Shown: positions 1 through 9,967 of the stretch, in pieces
Layout: each line of letters starts with the position of its first letter
Position numbering within the stretch: position 1 is the stretch's first letter
DNA from: Papiliotrema nemorosa
Taxonomy: Eukaryota > Basidiomycota > Tremellomycetes > Tremellales > Rhynchogastremaceae
Assembly: GCA_032158125.1 (NCBI GenBank)
Contig: JASKOT010000032.1
Span: 62,001 to 126,000, forward strand
Reading direction: 5' to 3'
Length of the DNA stretch: 64,000 nt
Position numbers and translations under genes: made by a program
Notes under the pieces: generated by a model
Told to the model about the DNA's origin: nothing
The model's input: the letters and a program-made list of their open reading frames with translations, nothing else
Database searches by the model: none

Positions 1-37
1 CATTCTACCAGGTTATTTTTGCGCTTTCTTTTCCAAC

Positions 38-604
38 ATGGATTCTTCAACTCAGAGCACCGGATCTTCTCCTGATAAGGGAAGCAGTATCCACTCCTAT
101 CAGGAATTGCGAGGGAGAACCACTGAGGCTCTAGCACTGCTACAAAGCAAGGTCACGAGCGTTGACAGCAAATGTCAATGGATCGAAAATTCCGACCTTT
201 CAAGCCGCACTGCGTTGAAGCTGGGTGAGTGTCTCACGAAATTCTTTCTTGAAGCTGCTCTCGATGATGAGCCTTTCAAGATCATCCGGGAGAGAATCGA
301 AGAAGTCTCAGATATCAACTCCAAGCGCGACAATGATGATACCATTTCCGAAGCGGCCAGGATTGGATCCTGCAATCTTCATTGGCCTGATAAGAGCTTG
401 GATTCTGTCAAGAAAAATGACTACTACAAAGAGCATCTAAAGAGCGATCTTAGGGAGGCATCAAAGGCAGCGGACACTGCCCTGAATCTGCTCACACAGC
501 TCGAAAAAGCCACAGAGGACTTGAGGACCACTGACAAGTCCACCAACCTTAACGCTGGGTTTGTTGGTAGGCTCACCCAATACCTCCGAGGCAAGTTGCC
601 ATAG
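38..604 (+). CDS. Small protein of tandem family, copy 1
   Basis: Uninterrupted 188-residue frame starting at an ATG in the context CCAACATGG. I do not recognise the family. The protein is hydrophilic and mostly helical by composition, with a Ser/Thr-rich first 25 residues, no signal peptide and no membrane segment. It aligns with the products at 5834-6411, 7178-7723 and 8849-9367. Shared landmarks are a Ser-rich start, a segment like LDDEPFKIIRERI near residue 80, a block around YYKEHLKSDL near residue 132, and a C-terminus ending LRGKLP (RGKWP in two other copies). Its promoter lies outside the window. It is separated from the other copies by unrelated genes. Function is unknown; the conserved tail suggests a short binding or sorting motif, which is inference only. 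Confidence 0.75.
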   Translation: MDSSTQSTGSSPDKGSSIHSYQELRGRTTEALALLQSKVTSVDSKCQWIENSDLSSRTALKLGECLTKFFLEAALDDEPFKIIRERIEEVSDINSKRDNDDTISEAARIGSCNLHWPDKSLDSVKKNDYYKEHLKSDLREASKAADTALNLLTQLEKATEDLRTTDKSTNLNAGFVGRLTQYLRGKLP

Positions 605-1172
605 ATGAAATCGTGATCAACCATGCACAAATCCCGCGACATTTGATACATTGATGCTGCATTGGCTCGAAACTTTTGTGAGATGCAGTTGATGATTAAG
701 CGTAGAGTTATTGGATGTTTACTTTGAGAGTTGTCACGTTGAGAGCGTTCATCCTTTACGAAGACCTTCTGGACTTGCGCATCTGTGTCAAAACGGCACC
801 GTCCTTTATTCTGCGCTGTGGCGAGAGATACAGCAGAGTTGACGATAGAAGTCGTTGAAGAACGCTTCGGACCAGGCCGATACTGTATGTTTGCCCGAGC
901 TATTTGTCATTGCTTGTACGACGATACATGGCGTAACTTTATCAGACCGATACAGATGTCGCTAAGCATACCTCATAGCATGCAAGACTTGATCTTCGGT
1001 CTCGGCTTTGGGCGATCCTACGCTTGGAAATGACAGATGAGTCATACGAGGGAATAATGACTGGTCGGACAGTAGCTATCTTCCCTTCCACTCCAACTCT
1101 AGGCTTTTTGCAGCTACTCACTCCTCCTCATTTTCACAATCTTAAAGAGTCTCACCTTGGGTTCCACCCGCG
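605..1172. other. Intergenic region
   Basis: Between small-protein copy 1 and the monooxygenase. The only longer frame (785-1033) opens with GTG and looks like no protein. The stretch just before 1173 presumably holds the monooxygenase promoter. I see no RNA gene or repeat. Confidence 0.5.
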
Positions 1173-2786
1173 ATGACGGTAGATTCTCCTCTTCGCATTG
1201 CCATAGTCGGGGCAGGTCCAGCCGGTCTAGCAGCGACCATCAACTTTCGCCGTCTGCCTAACATCCATCTGAGCGTGTACGACGGCGCGAAAGAGCTCAA
1301 AGAGGTCGGCGCGGTATGACAATACTCTACTTCGGGTGCATTGACTGACAATAGGGCATCGCGCTCAACGAGAATACATGGAGGCATTTGCAGTTGTTAG
1401 GCGTGGCGGACCACATTGAGCAGTACACGAAGAGAGGGGACTCGAGCAAGGTCGACGTGGAGAACAGAAACGGAGCAACGGGAAAGCTCATCAGTCGGCG
1501 ATATCAAAGCGGTGCGTTCTGTCCCTACCAACAAGCAATTTCGAAAAGGACAACGTTGATTGTACAGCCGACCCTAATACTCCGGCTCGATCAAGGATAG
1601 AACGGTACAAACTCCAAAATGCGCTACTCTCTGCCGTCCCGAAAGACCTGATCCAGCTCGACAAGAAGTTACAAGAGATCAGAGAATCGGACAATGGAAC
1701 TACTCTTGTCTTCCGGGATGGGACGTCTGCAGGTCCATTCGACCTGGTCATTGGGGCAGACGGTATCCGATCAGTCAGTGCGAAACGGGCTTTTTGGTGT
1801 TTCAGCTAAAGTCCAGGTGGTCCGTCAACACTCATTCCCAAAACATAAACTCAGCTACACCGGAAAAGTAGCATTTCGAGTGTTGGTCCCGCAATCTTCC
1901 GTTGAGCATATCCCAGGTGTGAAAGACTTCCAAGGGAGCTGTTTCTGGCATACCAGGGATACTCATATATACACCAACCCTCTCGACAATGGCCTGTTTG
2001 AAATTGCTACGAGGGCGATTGTACCGGATGAGATTGGGGCGAAGGTCAGCTGGGGACAGGAGATCAATCGAGAAGAGGTATTACCGCATTACACAGTTAG
2101 TCAATGTTAGTCGATTAGTCGTGGGGAGCTGAAGATGCAGGGTTATACCGAACAGCTTCAACAAATCTTAGCTGTACCGGACAAATGGTCGGAGTTCGCC
2201 ATGTTTGGCGGGCCGAGACTCGAGTCGGTCATCCATAATAACCGGATCGCACTGATAGGGGATGCCTCACACCGTGGGTATCCGCAGCTCTCCTCCTCTG
2301 ATCTGCTTGAAACCCTGACTGATGCCAGCGTTGTCGGGAGCTTTCGGTTCAGGAGCGGCGTTCGCGTTCGAGGACGCCTATGTCCTATCCCAAGCTGTGT
2401 CTCATGCTCGAAACGCCTCCCTCCCCTTGTCGACCGCGCTGGAGGTATATGACAAGATCCGAGGACCACATTACGAGGCGTTGTGTAAGATCCTTGATGG
2501 GCACGCGAACACGGCAAAGGAAATCGCCAATGCGCATCCGGAGTTTGACGATGACGAGTTTGTCGAGGAGATTGTGTCGAAAGGCTTGGGAAAGAACACC
2601 CAATGGATATATTCCTATGACGTGAGTACACACGTGGCTGCACAGTAAGCTATTGAGATTGCTCATGAGCAGGTGACAAAAGTGTGGAAGCAGTACTTGA
2701 GCGAGACTTCCACGCTCGAGGAGCGTATTGAGAGCGAGGAGAAGGACCTGACGGCTGCTTTACGGACGGTATCGGTTGCCGCTTAG
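1173..2786 (+). CDS. FAD-dependent monooxygenase, reading frame disrupted
   Basis: Group A flavoprotein monooxygenase, of the salicylate hydroxylase-like type, with its three fingerprints visible: the N-terminal dinucleotide-binding motif IVGAGPAGLAA (residues 10-20), the DG motif VIGADGIRS (about 1753-1773), and GDASHP in front of the flavin ribityl site (joined across an intron near 2272-2323). Exons I can place: 1173-1313, 1355-1511, 1568 onward, then pieces ending at the TAG at 2784-2786. At 1772-1779 the bases CAGT occur twice in tandem; this shifts the frame right after the DG motif, and the unshifted frame stops near 1807. Removing one copy restores a continuous family-like sequence. 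A GT-AG intron at 1733-1778 would also restore frame but would delete the DG motif. The gene is therefore probably a recent pseudogene, or there is a sequence error. Confidence 0.75.
1772..1779 (+). repeat. 4-bp tandem duplication causing frameshift
   Basis: CAGTCAGT inside the monooxygenase coding sequence. The second CAGT puts the downstream exon one base out of frame with the upstream exon. Confidence 0.7.
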
Positions 2787-2954
2787 ATCAATGTCGTCTA
2801 CGGTGCACATCCGAGTACATCATCTTCGAGTGGATGAAAAGGAACCTCTGTTCGTTCGTCGTTCTCTTGCGAGATATGAGAGTTTTTGTACATGTGCGAT
2901 CCGGGAGAGGTGATACATATGGTGCTCCGCTTTGCTACTATCACTGCTACATTC

Positions 2955-3464
2955 TTACTTGCCTTGCATTTGCTCTGACTCGTCAGCTCTCGCGAAATAG
3001 ATACCATGAGCAACGAACCGGCATTGTGCTCTGCAAACCTCGCACCGACCCTTTCTGAGTGTTTCAGGAATTTATCGGTACAGTTTTGCACACAAGTCCT
3101 CTGTAATGTCAGTGCTGTTCACTATTTCGAGCCATACAGACATCCCTAACATCGATAGACGATGACTGGAGATCGGATGGAGACGAGTGATAAATTAGAC
3201 CCACCTCGTTTGTCGTTAATGCTTTGCTGGTGAAATCCTGGGTGCAAGCGTTGAAGCATTTCTCGACCAGTCCGGAATACAGCCTCATGAAGTCTTGCAT
3301 CTGAGATATCAGCGCTGACCGAACGGCGAGACGACACGTCGTCGGCTAGTTTGCAAAGAACGCAAGGCGACCCCTCTGTGAACGTATAATTGACTGACCT
3401 GCTTCTTCTCGATGAGACGGGTCATCTGCGCCTGCTCCGGTCCATTGAATTGTGAAAAGTCCAT
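2955..3464 (-). CDS. TIM9: Mitochondrial intermembrane space chaperone Tim9
   Basis: Small Tim chaperone that, with Tim10, escorts hydrophobic precursors across the intermembrane space to the TIM22 complex. Four exons read on the minus strand: 3464-3399, 3300-3205, 3100-3019, 2974-2955. They sum to 264 nt, giving 87 residues, the usual Tim9 length. The protein begins [13 protein letters not shown]. It carries both halves of the twin CX3C signature, CFNAC and CVQNC, and then [18 protein letters not shown], typical of Tim9. The last intron (2975-3018) has a clear GCTGAC branch point and its splicing supplies the six-residue tail. The start at 3464 fits the family N-terminus. The gene is intact although its neighbour on the left is damaged. 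Confidence 0.95.
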
Positions 3465-3707
3465 CTTGTCTGCTTTTTGGTCTGTTCTGATTCCTGCTTG
3501 TCTACTGCGAGTCGGTGCCGATGTATAGATGGACCAAAAGGAGTAGTGGAATGTCGAGGATGTAGACGATCTTTCGACATTCCTCGGGCGGCGAACTCTT
3601 TTGTCACGTGACATGTCAGTCGGGGATGCATCCTCAACACCCACCTCACCTCACCTTGATCTCCCCTTTTGTGGACGTTCTAGCAAGCGAAAGACAGCGC
3701 AACAGCC

Positions 3708-5136
3708 ATGACGAGAGGACGCACATCGACTGGATCAGCAGGAGAATCTTCAACGCGTCAAAGCCGACGTTCGAGCAGACAATCTGCGTCGTCGGGGGAT
3801 AACGTACCTCTGAAGATAGGCACGACACGTTCGGGTCGAGCGCAGGTCAAGCCAAGTTACAGGGAAGATGAAGATGATGACGAGGATTTGGAGTACGACG
3901 ATGAGCTAGATGATGAAGTAGCGGAAGTCGAGGATGGTGAGGAGGATGCGGAAGGGGAAGAGGAGGATGCTGAAGGGGAGGAGGATGCTGAAGGTGAAGA
4001 AGAAGTTGACGAGGGCGAGGCGCAGTATCGCAGTACGCTTCACAGGCAATCTTCATGGCATCCACTGACATTCAGACACCTCGGCTCAGGCTTCAGACGC
4101 CAACGAGATGGACACAGGAGACGAAATAGCTGCAGAAGACCTCAGTCCCCGCAAGGATTCAGCACTTCGTATCAAGCTCAAAGTTGGTTCATCCAACCAA
4201 CCGCCGTCCGATTCTGTGCTCCTACCTCGACTCAAACGTGGTCCTAGGATATCCAACTCCAATGCAAATGTTAAATCCAAGACAAAGTTTAAAAAGTCTA
4301 TCGCGCAGATGGAAGCGGAAGAAGAGGATGAGGTGTTTGACGAGGACTTGTTGATGGATGATGAACCGGGAGAAGATGCCGAAGAGGACGAAGATGAGAT
4401 GATGGAAATGGAAGAGGATGTGGGCTCTAACCTGGGCAGCGAGAGGAGGAGTACGAGCCCGAGCAAGATGACTGCGAGGCAGAGAGCAAGGGGGAACGTG
4501 GACCTGCAAGAGACTTTGCTGGCTCTTCCAATGGGTAAGCTAATTTGAGCCGATTGCTTGGACAAAGCTGACGCGTAAGACCCTGGGAACAAAAAGCTCG
4601 TGTTGACCGAGGCGGAGAAGGTGCAGAGGAGGGAAGAGACAGCACGTAAGAGGAAAAGACAGTCCGAGCAGAAGATTCAGGATGAAATGGTACGCCCGAA
4701 CCTTCATTCCTCTTCAGTGAAAAGATTGTGCTGATCCCAGGATACCACGATCAATAGACTATTGCGAGCGCAAACTAGTAGATCACGATCAAAGCTCGAC
4801 AATCCATCCCCAGCGGTAGACGACGGAGCGGGCCTCTCCTCCAGGTCTTCCCCTTCTCGTCGTTCTGCTCCTTCCGCCAATATGATTCGATGGGTTAGCT
4901 CGATAGTTGGTGAAGAGGTTGTATTACGCGTTGCGGCGCCAAAAGGAAAGGATGAATGGATAGCGGTCGCTGGAAAGGGTCAAAAATCTGCGGGGAAGCC
5001 TATCCGGAACGTGGCTGGGATTTGTGGAGTTGATGGGTGCCAAGAGAGACGAAAGTATAGGAGCACAACGCGATTCGAAGTTGGAGGCTGCTCGATGGAG
5101 CATCTGAAGAAGGTCGAGATGGAGCTGCAGAGCTAG
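3708..5136 (+). CDS. IES2: INO80 chromatin-remodelling complex subunit, Ies2/INO80B type
   Basis: Nuclear subunit of the INO80 remodeller that stimulates its ATPase. Exons: 3708-4032, 4076-4534, 4580-4689, 4741-5136. The first third is Ser/Arg-rich, then a run of Asp/Glu repeats (about residues 50-105). A basic middle contains SPRKDSALRIKLKV. The PAPA-1-like region follows: LTEAEKVQRREETARKRK and TINRLLRAQ, split over exons 3 and 4. The C-terminus is a HIT-type zinc-finger-like segment with CGVDGCQERRKY followed by GGCSMEHLKKVE. This order matches Ies2/INO80B. It is divergent from TIM9 with about 240 bp between the starts. The acidic tract is the least conserved part and its exact boundaries carry no weight in the call. 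Confidence 0.88.
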
Positions 5137-5833
5137 CGATAATGATGTCGCTTTTTCTGACACATCATCCCATTCTTGAGATGGCGCTACCACGGCGAAC
5201 AAGTGCTTGTCATAAATACATTGTATGATCTACTTACGAATGGTATGTCTGATCGACTACCGATGGCTTTCTAGACATTTCCACCAGCTCAAGACGTCAG
5301 AAGTAGGCGAGATTCCCCTCAAAACAGATGATCAAGCTGACCAAACGGGAGTCTTGGTTGAAAGGATCTCGATCGCTTAGGCTGGATTTCAGATATCTGC
5401 TTCTGCCCAGACTGAGCGATTTCTACTTCTGATCGATCAAAGGACGCTACATATGAGCGATTATCGGCCGTCACACACTCTTTTACACAGTATATATCAG
5501 TCGCTTATCGACGTTGGAGACTGTCAGTCCCCGCTTGGAAGTCCACGCGCATATCTCTCACTCCACTTTCTCGATTTTTGCACATCTCTGCAGATATCGC
5601 ACTTCATACCATGTCCACCGAAACGCCACAGATACGCGTTTCGTGGACTCTGTTGAAAGGAAAAGATCCTTTCACCTCGCTTCTGCTGACAGATGAGTCA
5701 GGTGATGGTGCGACACATAAAATTGGAGAGGTATCTGGTGTTGCGTCCCACTGACAGGTTGGTTTGCCTCTTGATCCCAAGTTTTCCACACCCCTCGTAC
5801 CTTCACTACATTCAACGTTTTCTTCACACGGCA
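5137..5833. other. Intergenic region upstream of small-protein copy 2
   Basis: No convincing gene. It presumably carries the promoter of copy 2. I could not align it well to the promoters of copies 3 and 4. Short frames that open here look like chance reading of non-coding DNA. Confidence 0.5.
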
Positions 5834-6411
5834 ATGAGCGAGTCCAATCAAGTGTCGAACGTGTCCGGCCCCAACACAGAGACCTCAACAGGTACCCAGG
5901 CTTCCAGAACGGCTTGCTGTACTGCTGTCAAGGCTCTGCGAGACAAAGCATCTGCCTCGGACCGGCAATTTGAAAGATTTCACATCGAGAACATCGCTGA
6001 GAGTGTCACAACACTCACTGCGCCAAGTGCATGCGGACTCGATGGTGTCATCACCATGTTCGAGTCCGATCAAACGCTGAATGAAGCTTTCTTTGCCAAC
6101 GCGAGAGCCAAGATTGTCGAGGTGGAGGTGATCAATCCAGACGAAGCACGGAAGAGGTCGTTAAAATAGCCACTGAAGCAGGTACTGAAGCAATGTCATT
6201 GCAGACCGGGCTTCCGGCATCGACCTTTGCGAGAAACTACAAGGACTTCCTACAGAAGGATCTAACGGAGACTGCCGGCGCCGCGAAAGCGGCTAAAGAG
6301 TCGCTTGAAAAGTTTGCCAAAGAGCCAGCCGACCTCAGTGACCGCACTACTAAGAAGCCGTCACTATTTGGTGGGAGTTTCGCCGAGAAGCTTCGAGGTG
6401 AGCTTCAGTGA
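5834..6411 (+). CDS. Small protein of tandem family, copy 2, frame broken
   Basis: Two overlapping frames together resemble the other copies. The first runs from the ATG at 5834 to a TAG at 6167-6169 and contains LNEAFFANARAKI. The second is open from before 6150 to the stop at 6409-6411 and contains NYKDFLQKDL and the C-terminal FAEKLRGELQ. Switching frame near 6146-6157 gives about 41 residues between the two conserved blocks, close to copy 1 (about 42) and copy 3 (about 47). The alternative is an intron at 6128-6204, which keeps frame but leaves only about 15 residues there; the other copies have no introns. A one-base deletion is therefore the better reading. I cannot tell a pseudogene from a sequence error. 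Confidence 0.6.
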
Positions 6412-6788
6412 TCATACACGCCTCATTCTAGGCGACATTGATGAACGGACATAGGGGTAAGGTTGAAAGGATCGATAGCTTCGGTGGTGTTTCGATGTGA
6501 TGCATGATGTGTGTTCAGCGTAAATCCATGCAATTTGCCAATCGCGTGGTGGACGGATCATTGAACAACTAGGATCATCCATGTTGCACGTTGTATGAGC
6601 GGCAATGTACCATGTCCGCGAGCAAAGGAGGCACATAATCGACCATACTAGGCGCCTTGGAATAATCACGACGGCTGAACAGGTCTTCCTGTGTCGAGAC
6701 TCTTCCCTCGTTGCTCGGGGAGAGTGCAGTGAGTGATACACGGACCATCGCAGTATCGTCTCTGACAGGGCGAATGGCCTAGGATGGT

Positions 6789-6980
6789 GATGCGTGAGAA
6801 TAGAAGTATCTCTTTGCCGAGGCATGTTGTGATTCGAGAGTGACCGACGTTTCGAATCTTCCAAGACGAGTTGCCCAGGGTCAAATACACAAAAATACAT
6901 AAAAGGACGGTCAGGAGTGGAACTTTCTGGAGGAATTTCCGGTTGACATTTCCAATCTATAGTACCTGACTGAAAGGATG
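6789..6980 (+). repeat. Duplicated promoter block A, upstream of copy 3
   Basis: Aligns over its whole length with 8470-8658. The most alike parts are GTGAGAATAGAAGTA near the left end, a central GACGG...CTGGAG...TTGAC stretch, and TACCTGACTGAAAGGATG at the right end. The right end lies about 200 bp before the start position of copy 3. Probably a duplicated promoter or upstream activating region. Confidence 0.7.
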
Positions 6981-7177
6981 GAATGCTCCGAGAGGTCCAC
7001 GACTCGTGGAAGATTTCTCATGCATACAGGGTAGTAACGTAGATTCCTCGGGTGTCACATCCTATAACTACCTGACCAAGCGCTACTCACTCTTCATTGC
7101 ACCCCTGCACTGTTGCCTGCAGCGTCTTTCGCTAATCACGATTTGGACAACAGCCTCTCTCTGTCGCTTTTGACAAC

Positions 7178-7723
7178 GTGAACTCATCGACCTCGAGCAC
7201 TGATGCCTCTGCTCTGACAAGTGCACAGACGCTTCGCACTCAGCGAAACTCAACCGCTGGTAAGCTCCAGGACTCGGTACGGCACATCTCTTACTACAAA
7301 GCGGCCGCACAGACTTTCCTTCTCGATCCGACCGTCCTCCCCTCCTGGCATTTGGGTGACTCGATCTTGAGAATCAACTCCGACGAACATTTGGAGAAAG
7401 AATTCTTCGAGACCGTAAGAACAAAGATTGCAGAGTTCATCAAAGCCTACAAGAAACTCAAAGAGACTGTCACCGCTGAAAGTCTCGCTCATACGAAAGC
7501 CAGCCAACAAGCCTCAGGCATTGATCCGGGTCAGGACAGCAAGAACAAAAATCTGACAGAGGGGTACGAGTTCCTGAGTGAGATTGTTACGGAACTCGTG
7601 GACGTCGCGACCGATGCCGAGGAGTCTCTGAACCAATTGGAGAAGGTTATGCTCAGCAGTTCCTCGTCCGAGGATTCCTTTGGCAAGGATTTCGCGGACA
7701 ATGTCCGGGGAAAATGGCCGTAG
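7178..7723 (+). CDS. Small protein of tandem family, copy 3, GTG at the start position
   Basis: Open for 181 codons and ending FADNVRGKWP, with HLEKEFFETVRTKIAEF and YEFLSEIVTELV matching the other copies. No ATG lies in frame upstream before the stop at 7133-7135, and the first in-frame ATG downstream is about 25 codons from the end. The codon at the expected start is GTG. The leader aligns with that of copy 4 (CAACAGCCT then a CT-rich stretch then AAC or CAC), which puts this GTG exactly where copy 4 has ATG. A TATAA-like element at about 7063 sits at the same distance as in copy 4. Either the start was lost, or initiation uses GTG at low efficiency. A spliced upstream exon is possible but I found none that keeps frame. 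Confidence 0.6.
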   Translation: MNSSTSSTDASALTSAQTLRTQRNSTAGKLQDSVRHISYYKAAAQTFLLDPTVLPSWHLGDSILRINSDEHLEKEFFETVRTKIAEFIKAYKKLKETVTAESLAHTKASQQASGIDPGQDSKNKNLTEGYEFLSEIVTELVDVATDAEESLNQLEKVMLSSSSSEDSFGKDFADNVRGKWP

Positions 7724-8469
7724 AGTCAATGCGGTGTGCCACAGAGTTGAGTGGACGAGTCGGGGCTCGGGCGAGGTGATTGAAATGTGACGATGGAGAC
7801 TTAGATCGATGCAAGTCTATCGTTTAGACCATATATGATCCTGGAACGATGATTCGCATGTGCTGTATAATCGGCCTTAGGAGCGCGGGTCGAAAGAAGT
7901 CGGACGATGTCGTGAATGTGCATGATGACTGATCTCTGGTTGTGTGACGTATGGAAACCGATGAGATGGGGTCAGCCAATATTGTGTGGACGAGAACATG
8001 AGTACTGTATGTACGTTCCAAGTCTGCGCAGTGACATCGACCCAGGAGTACCTCGAAGCGCTGCTTTACGGCTCGTATAGTACTCGAGTACTGTACATGT
8101 ATCTCTTCTTCGTAGAGAGTCCAACCTTGTACAAATCGTCAGATTCTTCTCAAGTCGCCTCGTCGGTCCGGCTCGCGGAATGATGGCGTATATACATAGT
8201 AAACATTTGTCACTCTAGTAATCTCGATCCTCAACCCGCAGGCATCTTCCAGTCATTTCCCTCTTCTAGGTCACATTCGGCTCCTTTCTCCCCCTCCCCG
8301 GTGGACTTGATGGTCGATCCGAAGATCATCAATTCACTGCTGTACCATTTGTTGGAATTTCAGACTGTCACGTTGCGCCTTGTTCTCCCCTCCCTAGCAA
8401 ATTCGATCAGCTCCTCTGTATCCTCTCATCTCTTTGACAATGCTGACGAGGTTCGTACACAGGCATGTT
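7724..8469. other. Intergenic region with a 14-bp palindrome
   Basis: The 3' flank of copy 3 (GTGCCACAGAGTTGA just after the stop) resembles that of copy 4 (GTGTCACAGAGTCGA), so the duplication reaches past the coding end. A perfect palindrome AGTACTCGAGTACT lies at 8079-8092. No gene is evident. Confidence 0.5.
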
Positions 8470-8658
8470 GATGAGTGAGAATAGAAGTAATTCTTGGCCG
8501 AGGCACATCTCCGAGCCGAGAACGACAGTCGGTGACGCTTCGAGCCTTCTAAGAAGCGTCAGTCAGGAGTCAAGAGTAGAAGGGACGGCAAGGGGCAGAA
8601 TCTCCTGGAGAATTCTCGGCTTGACGTTTCCTAGCGAGAGTACCTGACTGAAAGGATG
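8470..8658 (+). repeat. Duplicated promoter block B, upstream of copy 4
   Basis: Counterpart of 6789-6980, and close to it in length. It ends with the same 18-base TACCTGACTGAAAGGATG, about 190 bp before the ATG of copy 4. A TATAAAT at 8727-8733 lies between this block and the start. Confidence 0.7.
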
Positions 8659-8726
8659 AAGACATCTCGCGTGGGAGCATTTCCCACCGGTCGATAAGCA
8701 CCTAATGGACCAAGACCCTACATACA

Positions 8727-8733
8727 TATAAAT
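8727..8733 (+). promoter_or_regulatory. TATA-like box of small-protein copy 4
   Basis: TATAAAT about 115 bp before the ATG at 8849. Copy 3 has a TATAA at the matching distance. Confidence 0.45.
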
Positions 8734-8848
8734 CGTCCACCCGAAGCGACCCTCCTTCTTTGCCACTTTGCCTTCACAACTTTTACACGGCACTCTCAAG
8801 AGGCAGGTTCTGTATATTCAACAGCCTATCACTATCGACATCTACCAC

Positions 8849-9367
8849 ATGAGCTCTTCACCTCGCAGTCCCGCTGCAGCCTCGACCAAGGATACTCCAT
8901 CGGAGGGTTCACTTGGCAAAAGCAAAGCGAATGACAATTCACAAGTACGTGCCGCGTCCTTTTCAGCTCAGAGTTATCCAGAGACTACCGAAACGAACAA
9001 ACAGCAGGACATCCCGAAAGACAACCCAAACCAAACTGCTCCCGAAATCTGTCGATCGATTGCGAGGAGTCAAGCGGCGAAAATGGCGAATCTTGGGCAA
9101 AGCGCAAGCAGTTCCCCGTCAGGCACGGCTGCGAAAGACGGAATTTTCGCATTACTTGCTTCCTTTGATGCATCAGCCGTCGACGACAGTAACAGCCTCG
9201 GGGGGTCTTTGGGAAAAGGGGTGCGGGAGGCGGTCAGGACTAAGGAGACGTCGAAGGAAGAGCTCCAATCTGCACGTGCTACCAAGCCCAATGAGTCACA
9301 GACCGGAGAGGAGCTCGATTTTGGTGATGCATTCAATGCCAGGCTTCGTCAGGGAAAGTGGCCGTAG
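8849..9367 (+). CDS. Small protein of tandem family, copy 4
   Basis: ATG at 8849 chosen because the leader aligns with that of copy 3 and because the protein then opens with the Ser-rich start of the family; the frame itself is open further upstream. The product is 172 residues, hydrophilic, with Ser/Ala/Lys-rich low complexity in its first half, and ends FNARLRQGKWP. The middle is shorter and more diverged than in copies 1-3, and the YxxFL block is hard to find. It has no introns, signal peptide or membrane span. Together with block B it forms the best-preserved promoter-plus-gene unit of the cluster. Function unknown. Confidence 0.7.
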   Translation: MSSSPRSPAAASTKDTPSEGSLGKSKANDNSQVRAASFSAQSYPETTETNKQQDIPKDNPNQTAPEICRSIARSQAAKMANLGQSASSSPSGTAAKDGIFALLASFDASAVDDSNSLGGSLGKGVREAVRTKETSKEELQSARATKPNESQTGEELDFGDAFNARLRQGKWP

Positions 9368-9967
9368 TCCTCACAGGGCGTGTCACAGAGTCGATCGATC
9401 GGCTTCGGCCTTTGACATGGTGGTTGATATTGGTATAAATCTTGGTTGATGCATATCTGGTGTCTGAACAGCACATCCTCCGAAAAGTGCATGCCTTTCA
9501 AGAGTGATGCTACAAGATGGTGTGTTTTCGGAGCCCATGGTATGAACTTTAGGTGCTTAATGTGGTGCATTTTCACGAATATTGATGCGCTCTGGCATGA
9601 CCGGTGAGGCCTCATCATATCGTACAATCAGCGGCACTGTGTCATTAGGATACACGTGCTTGTTTGACTTGACGAATGGGTTGGCAGTGTGCGAGTCTGA
9701 TTTGCCTCGACCGGACCGCATGGTCTGTCATACCCGCCTGCTGCGCCCAAATCTCCCAATCTTAACGCTTCACCATATGGTGCCTATGCATCATTTAGAT
9801 ACGATAAAAAGCGAGTATGCGGATGAGAACTTCGAAGTGTCGTGGACAGCCGGAACTGTCGTGTTCGCATTCGCCGAGTATCGGCGTGATGGGTGTGTGT
9901 GTATTGAGGGCTCAGAAATGCTCACTCCATGTACGCGCCTGAGCCAGTCATATTCCTCCCCTTTATT
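9368..9967. other. Intergenic region
   Basis: Lies between copy 4 and the 3' end of the first F-box-like gene. A plus-strand frame at 9585-10010 overlaps the antisense of that gene's C-terminus and has no protein-like features. No RNA gene seen. Confidence 0.45.

Noticed and set aside
785..1033. 82-codon plus-strand frame
   Set aside because: It opens with GTG, has no family features and lies in a spacer.
2158..2643. 161-codon minus-strand frame inside the monooxygenase
   Set aside because: It is antisense to conserved monooxygenase exons and has no independent support.
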